Positions 15,622 to 23,448 of a stretch of DNA of 48,073 nt are shown piece after piece. The stretch is taken from positions 1 through 48,073 of the IMG/VR virus record IMGVR_UViG_3300020000_000025; one strand, 5' to 3'. The stretch's first letter is position 1, and every line of letters starts with the position of its first letter. The notes under the pieces were generated by a model. The model was not told the origin of the DNA, ran no database searches, and saw nothing but the letters and a program-made list of their open reading frames with translations. Origin of the DNA: a virus. Position numbers and translations under genes: made by a program.

Positions 15622-16245
15622 ATGTCAATTATTGCATCAAATTCAGCACAGCAACGGGAGCTTATTCCCGCAGGAAACTATATTGCCCGTTGTTATCAAA
15701 TGATACACATAGGCACAGTACAAGAGTTAATAATGGGTGAAGTAAAAACCGTCAATAAGGTAAGGATAGGTTGGGAGCTTCCAGAAGAAAGAAGGGTTTT
15801 TAAAACCGAAAATGGGGAACAACCTTTTGTTATTTCTAAAGAGTTCACTTTGTCAATGCACGAAAAAAGCAATTTGAGAAAAACTTTAGCTTCCTGGAGG
15901 GGAAAGGATTTTTCAGAGGACGAAGTAAAGAGCTTTGATATTACAAAACTTCTTGGTGTTCCTTGTATGCTGAACGTAATCCACAAACAGGGTAAACGTG
16001 ATCCATCAAAAAGCTATGAAGAAATTGCCGGTGTTAGTCCTCTCCCGAAATCGGTTAAATGTCCGGCACAAGAAAACCCGACTTTGGTTTTGCACTATGA
16101 AAATTTTGATACGGAAGTTTTTGATAAATTGCCCGACTTTATTAAGGATAAAATAAGGTCAAGTGACGAATATAAAAAGATGAAAAACCCGCACGAAACC
16201 CAAATTCAAAAAGACGAAGAACCAAACGACGACCTACCCTTCTGA
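15622..16245 (+). CDS. Single-stranded DNA-binding protein-like
   Basis: 207 aa. An OB-like N-terminal region (IPAGNYIARCYQMIHIG) leads into a conserved middle (KSNLRKTLASWRGKDF; LLGVPCMLNVIH). The C-terminus is acidic and ends EEPNDDLPF, the hallmark tail by which bacterial and phage SSBs recruit replication partners. It starts the replication/recombination block that also holds NinG. Overlaps the next gene by 1 base. Confidence 0.65.
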   Translation: MSIIASNSAQQRELIPAGNYIARCYQMIHIGTVQELIMGEVKTVNKVRIGWELPEERRVFKTENGEQPFVISKEFTLSMHEKSNLRKTLASWRGKDFSEDEVKSFDITKLLGVPCMLNVIHKQGKRDPSKSYEEIAGVSPLPKSVKCPAQENPTLVLHYENFDTEVFDKLPDFIKDKIRSSDEYKKMKNPHETQIQKDEEPNDDLPF

Positions 16246-16514
16246 TGATTAATGCAAAAGATATATTCAATTTAGAGCAAGAAATGGCGGCTGAACTGGC
16301 TTCGCAAATTTACGAGGCCGGTTTCAGCAGCGAAGAAATAAGCCAAATATTCGCTGAATTTGGAGAAATGACAGAGGAAAGGTATAACGAGCTTCTAAAA
16401 ATCATTTCAGACAGGCAAATAAGCCCTTTGGCGAGGGTCAGAAACGGGGAACTACTTCTTATCACCGATGTAATAAAGGCCGTAAAACAGGCTGTAAACA
16501 ACCCAAAAACATGA
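16245..16514 (+). CDS. Hypothetical helical protein
   Basis: 89 aa, acidic and helical (EQEMAAELASQIYEAGF; FSSEEISQIFAEFGEM). Starts on the last base of the SSB-like stop and overlaps the next gene by 4 bases. No family recognised; it probably works in the replication/recombination set. Confidence 0.55.
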   Translation: MINAKDIFNLEQEMAAELASQIYEAGFSSEEISQIFAEFGEMTEERYNELLKIISDRQISPLARVRNGELLLITDVIKAVKQAVNNPKT

Positions 16515-16882
16515 CTTCAGACAAACTAAAAATAAAAGCCGATAAAATGCAGTCCTTTCTGGAGCAAAAGCCAAGCGATCAGGAGGAGGGAATTATTGAC
16601 AGGTTAGAACTTTTACAAATCCTAATGGCTCAGTCAGGAGATTGTTTGGCTAATGCTAAATACCTTTTAGACATGAGAAAAAACGATTCAATAACACAAT
16701 CTTTAAAAGATGCTTTGGCGGGTGATTGGTCAACTACAATCATTCATAAAAAGATTGATGCTTTATGTCGGGAAGAAAACTTTTTAGTTAATAGATTTGA
16801 CAGGATCAATAGTTCAGCCGTTCATCAGATTGATGCCCTTCGTTCAATATTAAGTTATCGTAAAGCGCAAATGAGTTTATAA
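16511..16882 (+). CDS. Hypothetical helical protein
   Basis: 123 aa, all-helical, heptad-like (DKMQSFLEQ; VHQIDALRSILSYRKAQ). Shares its last base with the NinG start. Not recognised; an accessory recombination or replication factor is possible from context. Confidence 0.5.
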   Translation: MTSDKLKIKADKMQSFLEQKPSDQEEGIIDRLELLQILMAQSGDCLANAKYLLDMRKNDSITQSLKDALAGDWSTTIIHKKIDALCREENFLVNRFDRINSSAVHQIDALRSILSYRKAQMSL

Positions 16883-17244
16883 TGGCAAAAGTAAAAAGTT
16901 TACCGGCTCTTTTAAGACAGGCTCAGCAAACATTCAACCGATGGATAAGGATTCGTGACCACGAAAAAGGCTGTATTTCATGCGGTGCAAAAGTAACCGA
17001 AGCGGGGCATTATTATTCTCAAGGGCATCACTCTTCTTTACGGTTTAATGAAGTTAATACGAATGGACAATGTACGAGGTGTAATTGTTTTCTTCACGGC
17101 AATTTGATTAATTATAGGAACGGTCTTTTAAGTAGATACAAGCAACAAGATTTAGACCTTTTGGATTCTGTTGCAACAAGAAACCCAATTAGGAGATGGT
17201 CAAGGGAAGAACTTAAAATAATTATTCAAACATATAAGCCATGA
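16882..17244 (+). CDS. ninG: NinG/Rap-like recombination endonuclease
   Basis: 120 aa, shorter than lambda NinG. FNRWIRIRDHEKGCISCG gives the first Cys pair (31, 34); AGHYYSQGHHSSLRFNE is the His-rich core; GQCTRCNCF gives the second Cys group (64-69), then GNLINYRNGL. This is the NinG (Rap) signature, a zinc-containing structure-specific endonuclease acting on recombination intermediates. Part of the rightward replication operon; overlaps the next gene by 4 bases. Confidence 0.85.
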   Translation: MAKVKSLPALLRQAQQTFNRWIRIRDHEKGCISCGAKVTEAGHYYSQGHHSSLRFNEVNTNGQCTRCNCFLHGNLINYRNGLLSRYKQQDLDLLDSVATRNPIRRWSREELKIIIQTYKP

Positions 17245-17438
17245 GCGGAACAATAAAACTTTTACTTCCCAACGGAACAAAAGAAAAAGAGGTTCATTAT
17301 TATTCAACTCAGGAATGGAAGTCTTTAATTAATACATGGATTGAATTATACGGGACAAGGATTGAGAATTATTTTATTCACATAGTTCCAGACAGGCAAA
17401 CAGATAGATTTTTAGAAACCAAAAACAAATCAAAATGA
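17241..17438 (+). CDS. Small hypothetical protein
   Basis: 65 aa with beta strands at the start (GTIKLLLPNGTKEKEVHYY) and an aromatic helix (EWKSLINTWIELYG). Overlaps NinG and the following gene by 4 bases each. No family recognised. Confidence 0.5.
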   Translation: MSGTIKLLLPNGTKEKEVHYYSTQEWKSLINTWIELYGTRIENYFIHIVPDRQTDRFLETKNKSK

Positions 17439-17746
17439 AGCTAATAAGGGAAATGTCCTTAGTAAAGGATCGGGTGAAGGCTTTGTTAGTTAAGCATCCA
17501 CATTTAAGAGATGATGATAATAAATTGATTGCAACTATCTGGAAGTTTCAGTTAATTAAGATGGATTTAGACCCAAACACTACACCGACTTATAACTTTT
17601 TTGCTCTTTATTCACAAAGGAAATTAATCAACGCCGAAACAATTCGCCGTGTCCGACAAAAGATACAAGAGGAAAACCCAGAACTAAGGGGAACGGTGAA
17701 TGAGGCAAGGCAAAAGGAAGGTGAAGCGGTACGCAAAACAATTTAA
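17435..17746 (+). CDS. Conserved-type phage hypothetical protein
   Basis: 103 aa. The pattern HPHLRDDDNKLIATIW, then FFALYSQRKLINAETIRR, then RQKIQEENPELRG recalls a recurrent hypothetical protein of phage replication regions (basic, helical, likely DNA-associated). Starts 4 bases inside the previous gene. Function not established. Confidence 0.55.
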   Translation: MKLIREMSLVKDRVKALLVKHPHLRDDDNKLIATIWKFQLIKMDLDPNTTPTYNFFALYSQRKLINAETIRRVRQKIQEENPELRGTVNEARQKEGEAVRKTI

Positions 17747-17757
17747 AAATTAAAAAT

Positions 17758-18111
17758 ATGACCAAATTTAATCCAGAAAATAAAGAGGTTTTAACCTATG
17801 GCGAAATACTTGACTCTGCCATGAATATTACAGATAAGAAGGACGCTATGCAATACAAAGCAGCGTACATTGATTATATTCAGAAAGCATTAGATAAAGA
17901 AAATAAAGATGGTCACACAGCTTTAGAAATTGCTAATGCTAATTTTGGTTATTGGGCGGGGTATGGTAGTGATAAAACAAGAGCAAGAATTGAAGAACTG
18001 TTTGAATGTTCGCATCCCGTTTTTGGCAGCATTAAATTAAATGGTTCTCCATCAAATGAAAAAGCATTATCTATGGGTATGCAAGCCGGAGCAAAATCAA
18101 AAAATAACTAA
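17758..18111 (+). CDS. Conserved-type phage hypothetical protein
   Basis: 117 aa. Helical N-terminus (DAMQYKAAYIDYIQKAL), a NFGYWAGYGS turn, and a C-terminal CSHPVFGSIKLNGSPSNEKA segment of a kind I associate with Bacteroidetes phage hypothetical proteins. Function unknown. Preceded by an AT-rich spacer, followed 1 base later by a lipoprotein gene. Confidence 0.6.
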   Translation: MTKFNPENKEVLTYGEILDSAMNITDKKDAMQYKAAYIDYIQKALDKENKDGHTALEIANANFGYWAGYGSDKTRARIEELFECSHPVFGSIKLNGSPSNEKALSMGMQAGAKSKNN

Positions 18112-18112
18112 A

Positions 18113-18385
18113 ATGAAATTCCTAATCTTCTTACTTTTAGTATGCCTGATTGCTTCCCTTTGTTCCTGTTCAAAACCAGAACAAACCGAAGGCCAATGTT
18201 TAATAATTTCTTTGAAGTACACAACAGCCAAAGTCTTTTTAAAAACCGATACCCTTTACAACGATTACCTTACAGGGCATTGGTTTGAGGTATTTGTTGA
18301 GAATAAGAAGTATTGGGATTTAGACACAGGGTTTCGGGTTTGTGATCGGGATTTATTTGAGAGAAGGTTGTATGTGATAAAATAA
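18113..18385 (+). CDS. Small lipoprotein
   Basis: 90 aa from ATG 18113; an earlier in-frame start at 18041 lies inside the previous gene and lacks a signal. The signal peptide MKFLIFLLLVCLIASLCSC ends at a lipobox Cys followed by SKPEQTEG. The mature part is a small beta-rich domain. Phage-encoded lipoproteins in early regions often act in superinfection exclusion; that role here is an inference. Confidence 0.55.
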   Translation: MKFLIFLLLVCLIASLCSCSKPEQTEGQCLIISLKYTTAKVFLKTDTLYNDYLTGHWFEVFVENKKYWDLDTGFRVCDRDLFERRLYVIK

Positions 18386-18387
18386 AT

Positions 18388-18421
18388 TTTGTTTACTAAC
18401 TGTTATTTTATAAATTAGCGT
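18388..18421 (+). promoter_or_regulatory. Rightward promoter with TTAGCGT extension (second copy)
   Basis: TTTG (18388-18391), 19 bases, TAAATTAG continuing to TTAGCGT (18415-18421). It is identical in layout to 15076-15109. A CGTAC/GTACG dyad (18419-18423 with 18431-18435) sits at the expected start point and could be an operator. It would transcribe the leader and the replication-initiation-like gene at 18525. Confidence 0.65.
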
Positions 18422-18423
18422 AC

Positions 18424-18524
18424 ATTTTTAGTACGGATTTTGCAGATGATAGAACGACCTTTGCAAAATCTTTTTTAAGATTAAATAGTCGGTAAGGAAG
18501 TCGTTCTCCAAGCCGGCTTTTTTT
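18424..18524 (+). promoter_or_regulatory. Structured 5' leader with pseudoknot potential
   Basis: GATTTTGCA (18436-18444) pairs perfectly with TGCAAAATC (18462-18470). The loop contains AGAACGAC (18451-18458), which pairs perfectly with GTCGTTCT (18500-18507), so the RNA can form an H-type pseudoknot. A rival hairpin AATCTT/AAGATT (18467-18482) breaks the first stem. AAGCCGGCTT and seven T lie directly before the ATG at 18525. The layout suggests a switch on translation or early termination. No known riboswitch was recognised. Confidence 0.5.
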
Positions 18525-19325
18525 ATGGCTAAAGACCCAGCAGTTTTATTTTATACTTCTGATTTCCTTTCTGGAACATTTACAATGACAGATGATCAGG
18601 TCGGTAAATACATTCGTTTACTTTGTTTACAACATCAAAAAGGCGGTCTTTCTGAAAAGGATATGCTTAGCGTATGCAAAGCGTATGATGAGCAAGTGTT
18701 TGACAAGTTTGAGAAAGAAGGCAATATTTTCTTTAATAAAAGGATGAAAGAAGAATCTGAAAAGCGTAAAAACTTTTGCGAATCAAGAAGGAAATCAGCA
18801 CAAACTACTAAAAACCAAACTAATAACTCAAAAGCATACGCTAAGCGTATGGAAAATGCAAATGAAAATATAAATGAAGATGTAAATAGTAATGGAAATG
18901 CAAATTTTGGAAAGTATGAAAACCTTTTAATCATTCCGCAAATGTTGAACGTTTTCAAAAAGCACAATCCTAAATACCTTTCAGATAAAAACAAAGACTA
19001 CAAACCTCTTTTTTCTATTGCTCAATTTTTTTGCACTCAGGCAGGTTTTAGTGGTACTCCAGATCAGCATAATTTACCAATACTTGAAACATGGGAAATA
19101 ATTTCTAAAATAATCGCAAAGGATAATTTTTATTCAAGTAAAACATTGCTTACAATTTCAAATCAAATTCAATCAATAACACAAACAGCTATACATGGGA
19201 AACCAACTACAAAAAACGGAAAACAACAAGATTATGGCTCTAAAGAAAGAGGCCAACAATATGACGGGATGCTTAATGAACGCTATGGAAACGGGGGATC
19301 AGCAACTGGTAAAGACGCTGCTTAA
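18525..19325 (+). CDS. Replication initiation / DUF1376-like protein
   Basis: 266 aa. The N-terminal ~90 residues (MAKDPAVLFYTSDFLSGT; TDDQVGKYIRLLCLQHQKGG) match the opening of DUF1376 / replisome-organizer type proteins, which carry a winged-helix-like fold and start phage replication. A low-complexity Asn-rich linker follows (~95-125), then a helical C-terminal region. Preceded by a dedicated promoter and structured leader. The downstream DUF6633-like gene overlaps its 3' end, a likely functional pair. Confidence 0.6.
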   Translation: MAKDPAVLFYTSDFLSGTFTMTDDQVGKYIRLLCLQHQKGGLSEKDMLSVCKAYDEQVFDKFEKEGNIFFNKRMKEESEKRKNFCESRRKSAQTTKNQTNNSKAYAKRMENANENINEDVNSNGNANFGKYENLLIIPQMLNVFKKHNPKYLSDKNKDYKPLFSIAQFFCTQAGFSGTPDQHNLPILETWEIISKIIAKDNFYSSKTLLTISNQIQSITQTAIHGKPTTKNGKQQDYGSKERGQQYDGMLNERYGNGGSATGKDAA

Positions 19326-19842
19326 ACCATTCCAGCAAGGAGCAGGTCTTGACTTTTTAATGTTAGCTAAGATTCCAACATCAGAAAGAATACCGGCTTT
19401 AGCGAAACAGGATAAGCGTTACGTTCATAGTTTAATTATTGCACAGATAGAATATACAATGAAGTTTTTTAACTTAACAAACTCATTAACTATCGAACAG
19501 ATTTTTTTACTTGCAGATCAAATAATTGATGAATCAGAAGATGATACACTTTCAATGCAAGATGTTTTTTTATTTCTTCAAAGGTTAGCTACCGGGAAAA
19601 TGGGAGTTGTTTATAATCGCTTAGACATTCCTTCAGTTATGGAAATGTTTGATAAATACAGAGACGAAAGAGTAGATGAGATAATAAAAATAAAAGAAGA
19701 AATTCACATTAACCATAAGGCAAGCGGTGATCCGACAAGATGGAGTGAAAACCAGGATAGAGAAAAAAAACTTAATCACAATGCAATGGCTGATTATTTA
19801 AAAACAAAATGGGATTCAAAGGATACGCAAAGACAGATTTAA
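19234..19842 (+). CDS. DUF6633-like replication-associated protein
   Basis: 202 aa from ATG 19234; ATGs at 19195 and 19261 are also in frame, and the start is uncertain because it overlaps the preceding gene. The core (LTIEQIFLLADQIIDES; SMQDVFLFLQRLATGKMG; VYNRLDIPSVMEMFDKYR) follows the pattern of DUF6633 proteins found in Bacteroidetes phages and mobile elements. Placement after a replication-initiation-like gene suggests a helicase-loader style role, which is inferred, not known. Confidence 0.55.
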   Translation: MALKKEANNMTGCLMNAMETGDQQLVKTLLKPFQQGAGLDFLMLAKIPTSERIPALAKQDKRYVHSLIIAQIEYTMKFFNLTNSLTIEQIFLLADQIIDESEDDTLSMQDVFLFLQRLATGKMGVVYNRLDIPSVMEMFDKYRDERVDEIIKIKEEIHINHKASGDPTRWSENQDREKKLNHNAMADYLKTKWDSKDTQRQI

Positions 19843-19870
19843 TTTTTTCTGACATACTAAAAATGAGAAA

Positions 19871-20698
19871 ATGATAAGCCAGATCCTTTTTAATGACCAC
19901 TTCCAGAACTTTAAAAAATATAACTTACACAAGGCGCAGCTCATTATAGCCGATGTTCCCTATAATCTTGGTAATAATGCCTATGCCTCAAATCCGGCAT
20001 GGTATGAAGGGGGAGATAATGAAAACGGAGAAAGTAAATTAGCTAAAAAAACATTCTTTCATTCTGACGGTTATTTTAAGCCAGCGGAATTTATGCACTT
20101 CGCCAATGCGTTATTAAAAAAAGAACCAAAGGAAGTGGGACAAGCTCCGGTAATGTTATTATTTTGCGCTTTCGATCAGCAGATGTTTTTTATTGAGTTA
20201 GCAAAAAGATACGGGTTGCCTAAATATATAAACCTTGTATTTCGTAAAAACTTTTCCGCTCAGGTACTAAAGGCTAATATGAGAGTGGTTGGTAATTGTG
20301 AATATGGTTTGCTTTTTTATAGAGATAAGTTGCCAAAATTCAACAATAAAGGGAAAATGGTTTTTAATTGCATTGATTGGGAAAGGGATGATGCAAATAT
20401 TGAAAAACTTCATCCAACTCAGAAGCCGATAAAATTATTAAAAAAATTGATTGAAATTTTTACAGACGAAGGTGATATTGTTATTGACCCAACAGCAGGA
20501 AGCGGAAGCACTTTAATAGCGGCTTTAGAATTAAATAGGAAAGCGTATGGATTTGAAATTGATAAGAAATTTTTCAAGGAGGCAACTAAATGGGTAGATC
20601 AAATTTCACAACGAAAAAAAGATATAGAAAAGTATGGTTTCCCAAAGACTGAAATGGATAAAGAACGAATCAATTTATTTACTGAATGGACTTTATGA
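19871..20698 (+). CDS. DNA N6-adenine/N4-cytosine methyltransferase
   Basis: 275 aa, beta-class order. The catalytic motif near residues 28-34 reads DVPYNLG instead of the usual DPPY. The SAM-binding motif DPTAGSGS lies at ~205-215 after a KPIKLLKKLIEIF helix. HPTQKP before it is typical of this class. It methylates DNA, probably to protect phage DNA from host restriction; no cognate nuclease is adjacent. The D-V-P-Y change keeps the Asp, Pro and Tyr, so activity is likely retained. It overlaps the next gene by 4 bases. Confidence 0.85.
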   Translation: MISQILFNDHFQNFKKYNLHKAQLIIADVPYNLGNNAYASNPAWYEGGDNENGESKLAKKTFFHSDGYFKPAEFMHFANALLKKEPKEVGQAPVMLLFCAFDQQMFFIELAKRYGLPKYINLVFRKNFSAQVLKANMRVVGNCEYGLLFYRDKLPKFNNKGKMVFNCIDWERDDANIEKLHPTQKPIKLLKKLIEIFTDEGDIVIDPTAGSGSTLIAALELNRKAYGFEIDKKFFKEATKWVDQISQRKKDIEKYGFPKTEMDKERINLFTEWTL

Positions 20699-20967
20699 AA
20701 GCAATCAGAATATATAGCGGAGAAGGGATTTATTCACCTGAAGCCTTAATTGAACTTGCTTCTCCAATGATCAAGCAAGCCAAAGAAGATCGGCAATATC
20801 TTTTCCGATGGAACACTCCCAAATGGTATTTAAGCGAGGTTTACGGCTACTTAAAACACAACAAAGATTTACCCGAACTTTCAAGGGAAAGGAAACTGGA
20901 GCTTTGGAACGAGGCAAAAAAGGACAGGTTATTATACTTATCTTTATACCTCATTGAAGTAATATAA
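20695..20967 (+). CDS. Hypothetical protein before terminase
   Basis: 90 aa from the ATG at 20695 that overlaps the methyltransferase stop (ATGA); an ATG 9 bases earlier is also in frame. Helical, basic and aromatic (KQAKEDRQYLFRWNTPKW; LSRERKLELWNEAKKDRL). It stops 1 base before the small terminase gene. No family recognised. Confidence 0.5.
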   Translation: MKAIRIYSGEGIYSPEALIELASPMIKQAKEDRQYLFRWNTPKWYLSEVYGYLKHNKDLPELSRERKLELWNEAKKDRLLYLSLYLIEVI

Positions 20968-20968
20968 A

Positions 20969-21400
20969 ATGGCAGCTCCCGCAAAAAATGAGTTTTGGAA
21001 ATTAGTCAAGAATCCAGGTAGGGAAATGATTTACAAGCCTAATGAGCTATGGAAGAAAGCAGTAGAGTATTTTACTTGGGCTGAAAAAAACCCCTTGTAT
21101 GAGATGAAGGTTTTCGGAACAGGCATGAAAATAAACGTTCCTAAGATGAGGGCAATGACAGAAATGGCCTTTTGTTTATTTGCTGGGATTAGCGATGATA
21201 CGTTTAGAAACTACAAATCTAACGAAGAACCATATAAAGACTTTTTCGGGGTCGCAAATAAAATAGCACAAATTATTTATTGTCAGAAGTTTGAAGGCGC
21301 AGCAGCAGACTTTTTAAACCCAAATATAATTGCAAGGGATTTGGGGTTGTCAGAAAAACAAGATCATACAATTCATACTACTGAAGTTGATTTCACCTAA
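20969..21400 (+). CDS. terS: Terminase small subunit (gp3-type DNA-packaging protein)
   Basis: 143 aa. FWKLVKNPGREMIYKPNELW, EYFTWAEKNPLYE, MRAMTEMAFCLFAGIS and the C-terminal QKFEGAAADFLNPNIIARDLGL follow the gp3-like packaging protein layout: an N-terminal helical DNA-binding part with a C-terminal segment that meets the large subunit. It recognises phage DNA and directs the large subunit. The 3' end overlaps the large subunit. Confidence 0.8.
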   Translation: MAAPAKNEFWKLVKNPGREMIYKPNELWKKAVEYFTWAEKNPLYEMKVFGTGMKINVPKMRAMTEMAFCLFAGISDDTFRNYKSNEEPYKDFFGVANKIAQIIYCQKFEGAAADFLNPNIIARDLGLSEKQDHTIHTTEVDFT

Positions 21401-22658
21401 AGTAAAAGTTAAAAGCCCAAAGTTAGCCGATTACCAAAAAATCATTGTTGATTCGGATAAGAACACTATTACTGAAGCAACATCTAAAGGCGGCAAAACC
21501 CATTCTCATATTTGGTGGTTATTTAGAGAATCTCAACAAAAGCACGTTCAGCCAAATTGGAACTATTGGTGGATTGCTCCTATTTACGAACAGGCTAAAA
21601 TAGCATTTAACCGCATTGCGGCTAAGATTAAGGGCAATCCAAGTTATACGGTTTACAATTCGTCTCCTCATACCATAGTGACTCCTAAAGGCACTAAAAT
21701 CGTTTTCAAGAGTGCCGACGATCCGGATTCACTTTATGGTGAAGATGTTTACGGGGTTGTTATTGACGAAGGTTCAAGGATGAAAGAAGATGCGTTTACC
21801 GCCATACTTTCAACAACCACTTTCACAGATGGCAAAATAAGGGCTATTGGAAATATGAAGGGTATTGATAATTGGTATTACAAATTCTGCCGGAAAGTTC
21901 AGGACGGTAAATTGCCTACATGGGAATATCATAAATTCACAGCCGACGATGCAATAAGAGAAGGAATATTAAAACAATCAAAGTTGGATGAGTTTAGGGC
22001 AATACTTCCAGAGGGTGTTTTTAATGAGCTTTATTACTGCATACCATTCGTCAATATGGGGAACAGATTCGCCTTCTCATTTAAAACAGAAAAGCACATT
22101 TCGGAAACAAAATACAATCCAGATTACCCGCTTTACTTATCCTTTGACTTCAATAGAAACCCGATTTGTTGTGCAGCTTTTCAACATTACAACGATAGAA
22201 TATTTGGGGTAGAATCTATCAAATTACCAAATTCAGACATTTATAAACTTTGTGACGTTATCAAAATGAAATATCCAAAGACTTTATTTATAGTTAATGG
22301 TGATGCAACAGGTCAAGCAAGTTCGGCACTCGTAAGGGATAATTTGAATTACTACAAAGTTATCAGGACACAATTAAACCTTTCGCCTAATCAAATTAAA
22401 ATACCAACGGTGAATCCTGGAATAGCAGAAAATCAAGTCCTCGTTAATTCAATCCTTGAGCATTATAAAATAAGCTTAGACCCGACAAATTGCGCTCCCT
22501 TAATTCACGATCTTCAGTTTGTAGAAATGCTTCCTGATGGCTCAATTAAAAAAGGTGACAGGGAAGACCCAAACCAACAGGCAGACAGTTTGGATTGCTT
22601 TCGGTATTACCTTAATGCAAATTTTAAATGGTTTTTGAAAACTTGGCAAGGAAATTAG
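21387..22658 (+). CDS. terL: Terminase large subunit (ATPase-nuclease)
   Basis: 423 aa from TTG 21387, which overlaps the small subunit by 14 bases; an ATG at 21330 would add 19 residues that read as the small subunit in another frame. Walker A-like TSKGGKT is at 32-38, Walker B VVIDE at 124-128, and an SFDFNRNP motif at ~250 opens the RNase H-like nuclease domain, with DSLDCFRYYL near the end. It powers DNA translocation into the prohead and cuts the DNA. Confidence 0.9.
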   Translation: MISPKVKVKSPKLADYQKIIVDSDKNTITEATSKGGKTHSHIWWLFRESQQKHVQPNWNYWWIAPIYEQAKIAFNRIAAKIKGNPSYTVYNSSPHTIVTPKGTKIVFKSADDPDSLYGEDVYGVVIDEGSRMKEDAFTAILSTTTFTDGKIRAIGNMKGIDNWYYKFCRKVQDGKLPTWEYHKFTADDAIREGILKQSKLDEFRAILPEGVFNELYYCIPFVNMGNRFAFSFKTEKHISETKYNPDYPLYLSFDFNRNPICCAAFQHYNDRIFGVESIKLPNSDIYKLCDVIKMKYPKTLFIVNGDATGQASSALVRDNLNYYKVIRTQLNLSPNQIKIPTVNPGIAENQVLVNSILEHYKISLDPTNCAPLIHDLQFVEMLPDGSIKKGDREDPNQQADSLDCFRYYLNANFKWFLKTWQGN

Positions 22659-22666
22659 TATATTTA
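22634..22666 (+). promoter_or_regulatory. Possible promoter inside terL 3' end
   Basis: TTTG (22634-22637), 21 bases, TATATTTA (22659-22666), one base from the TAnnTTTG consensus. The ATG at 22671 follows within five bases, suggesting a leaderless or nearly leaderless message for the Ig-like gene. Confidence 0.45.
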
Positions 22667-22670
22667 CTCT

Positions 22671-23138
22671 ATGGCTTTATTTAACATCAAGATTGAACGG
22701 GTGATAATAAACTGTGAACCTGAAAAAGAAAACACAGGGGAATCTTATTTATCTTCGCTTTCAATTTATGATGGAAAATTATTATTAACTAACTTAAAAG
22801 GAAAATTAAAAATCATGGCACTTTCAATGACCGACACACAGCAAGCATCCGGTACGCTTGCTTTTGTTGACAAACACGGACACACAACAGACGTTCCCGA
22901 TGGTAATGTAACGGTAACATCAAGCGACGAAGCTGTGGCTACTGCTACTTATGATGATCCCACAAACACAATCACCGTTAAGGCTGTTGCTCCGGGTGTG
23001 GCGGCTTTGACAATAAAAGCTACAAATTCAAAAGGTGATGATTTGCCTTTTGAAGATGTCGCTATTGAGATTAAATCAGGTGATGCAACAGGTGGGACAA
23101 TTACGTTTGGCGAACCTACTGAACAACCGGAAGCCTAA
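22671..23138 (+). CDS. Bacterial Ig-like (BIG2-type) protein
   Basis: 155 aa from ATG 22671. Residues ~50-135 look like one bacterial Ig-like domain (ASGTLAFVDKHGHTTDV; VTSSDEAVATATYDD; KAVAPGVAALTIKATNSKG). An in-frame ATG at 22815, with an AT-rich leader, would give just this domain; the 48 residues before it are a distinct basic segment (MALFNIKIERVIINCEPEKE). Ig-like domains often decorate phage heads or tails. The protein ends in a Thr/Glu-rich tail. Both starts may be used. Confidence 0.6.
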   Translation: MALFNIKIERVIINCEPEKENTGESYLSSLSIYDGKLLLTNLKGKLKIMALSMTDTQQASGTLAFVDKHGHTTDVPDGNVTVTSSDEAVATATYDDPTNTITVKAVAPGVAALTIKATNSKGDDLPFEDVAIEIKSGDATGGTITFGEPTEQPEA

Positions 23139-23163
23139 AATTTTTGTGGTTAATGGTTTTTTG

Positions 23164-23192
23164 AAACCGGATATTTCCATATTCGGTTTTTT
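23164..23192 (+). terminator. Intrinsic terminator 1 of a tandem series
   Basis: AAACCG plus ATAT (23164-23174) pairs with ATAT plus CGGTTT (23179-23189) around TTCC, with one unpaired base per side, followed by T. It ends the Ig-like transcript. Confidence 0.75.
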
Positions 23193-23255
23193 GTATTATA
23201 TTTAAATCTGATAAGAGAAGGGGTTAGAGCCTTCCCTACAGTCAACTTCTGATCC

Positions 23256-23285
23256 CTCCCTATTTCTATAGGGAGATTCTTTTTA
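23256..23285 (+). terminator. Intrinsic terminator 2 of a tandem series
   Basis: CTCCCTAT (23256-23263) pairs with ATAGGGAG (23268-23275) around TTCT; ATTCTTTTT follows. A smaller CGGT/ACCG hairpin with four T follows at 23294-23310. Confidence 0.7.
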
Positions 23286-23337
23286 GAGTAAAGCGGTTAG
23301 TTACCGTTTTCATAAACTTGGTTTGTTTTAATAGTAA

Positions 23338-23368
23338 AGTCGAATTGTTTCTACATTTCGGCTTTTTT
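23338..23368 (+). terminator. Intrinsic terminator 4 of a tandem series
   Basis: About nine of ten bases of AGTCGAATTG (starting ~23338) pair with CATTTCGGCT (23354-23363), then six T. Counts the small hairpin at 23294 as the third of the series. Confidence 0.7.
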
Positions 23369-23420
23369 GTTATCTTCATATTATTAAGATTGTTTATGCT
23401 CAATAGAGCGAGTTATTTTA

Positions 23421-23448
23421 AAACCCTGTATTTTTATATAGGGTTTTT
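23421..23448 (+). terminator. Intrinsic terminator 5 of a tandem series
   Basis: AAACCCT (23421-23427) pairs with AGGGTTT (23440-23446) with an inner TAT/ATA, followed by T. Together with the preceding hairpins it fills 23139-23488, a stretch with no convincing gene. Confidence 0.65.
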
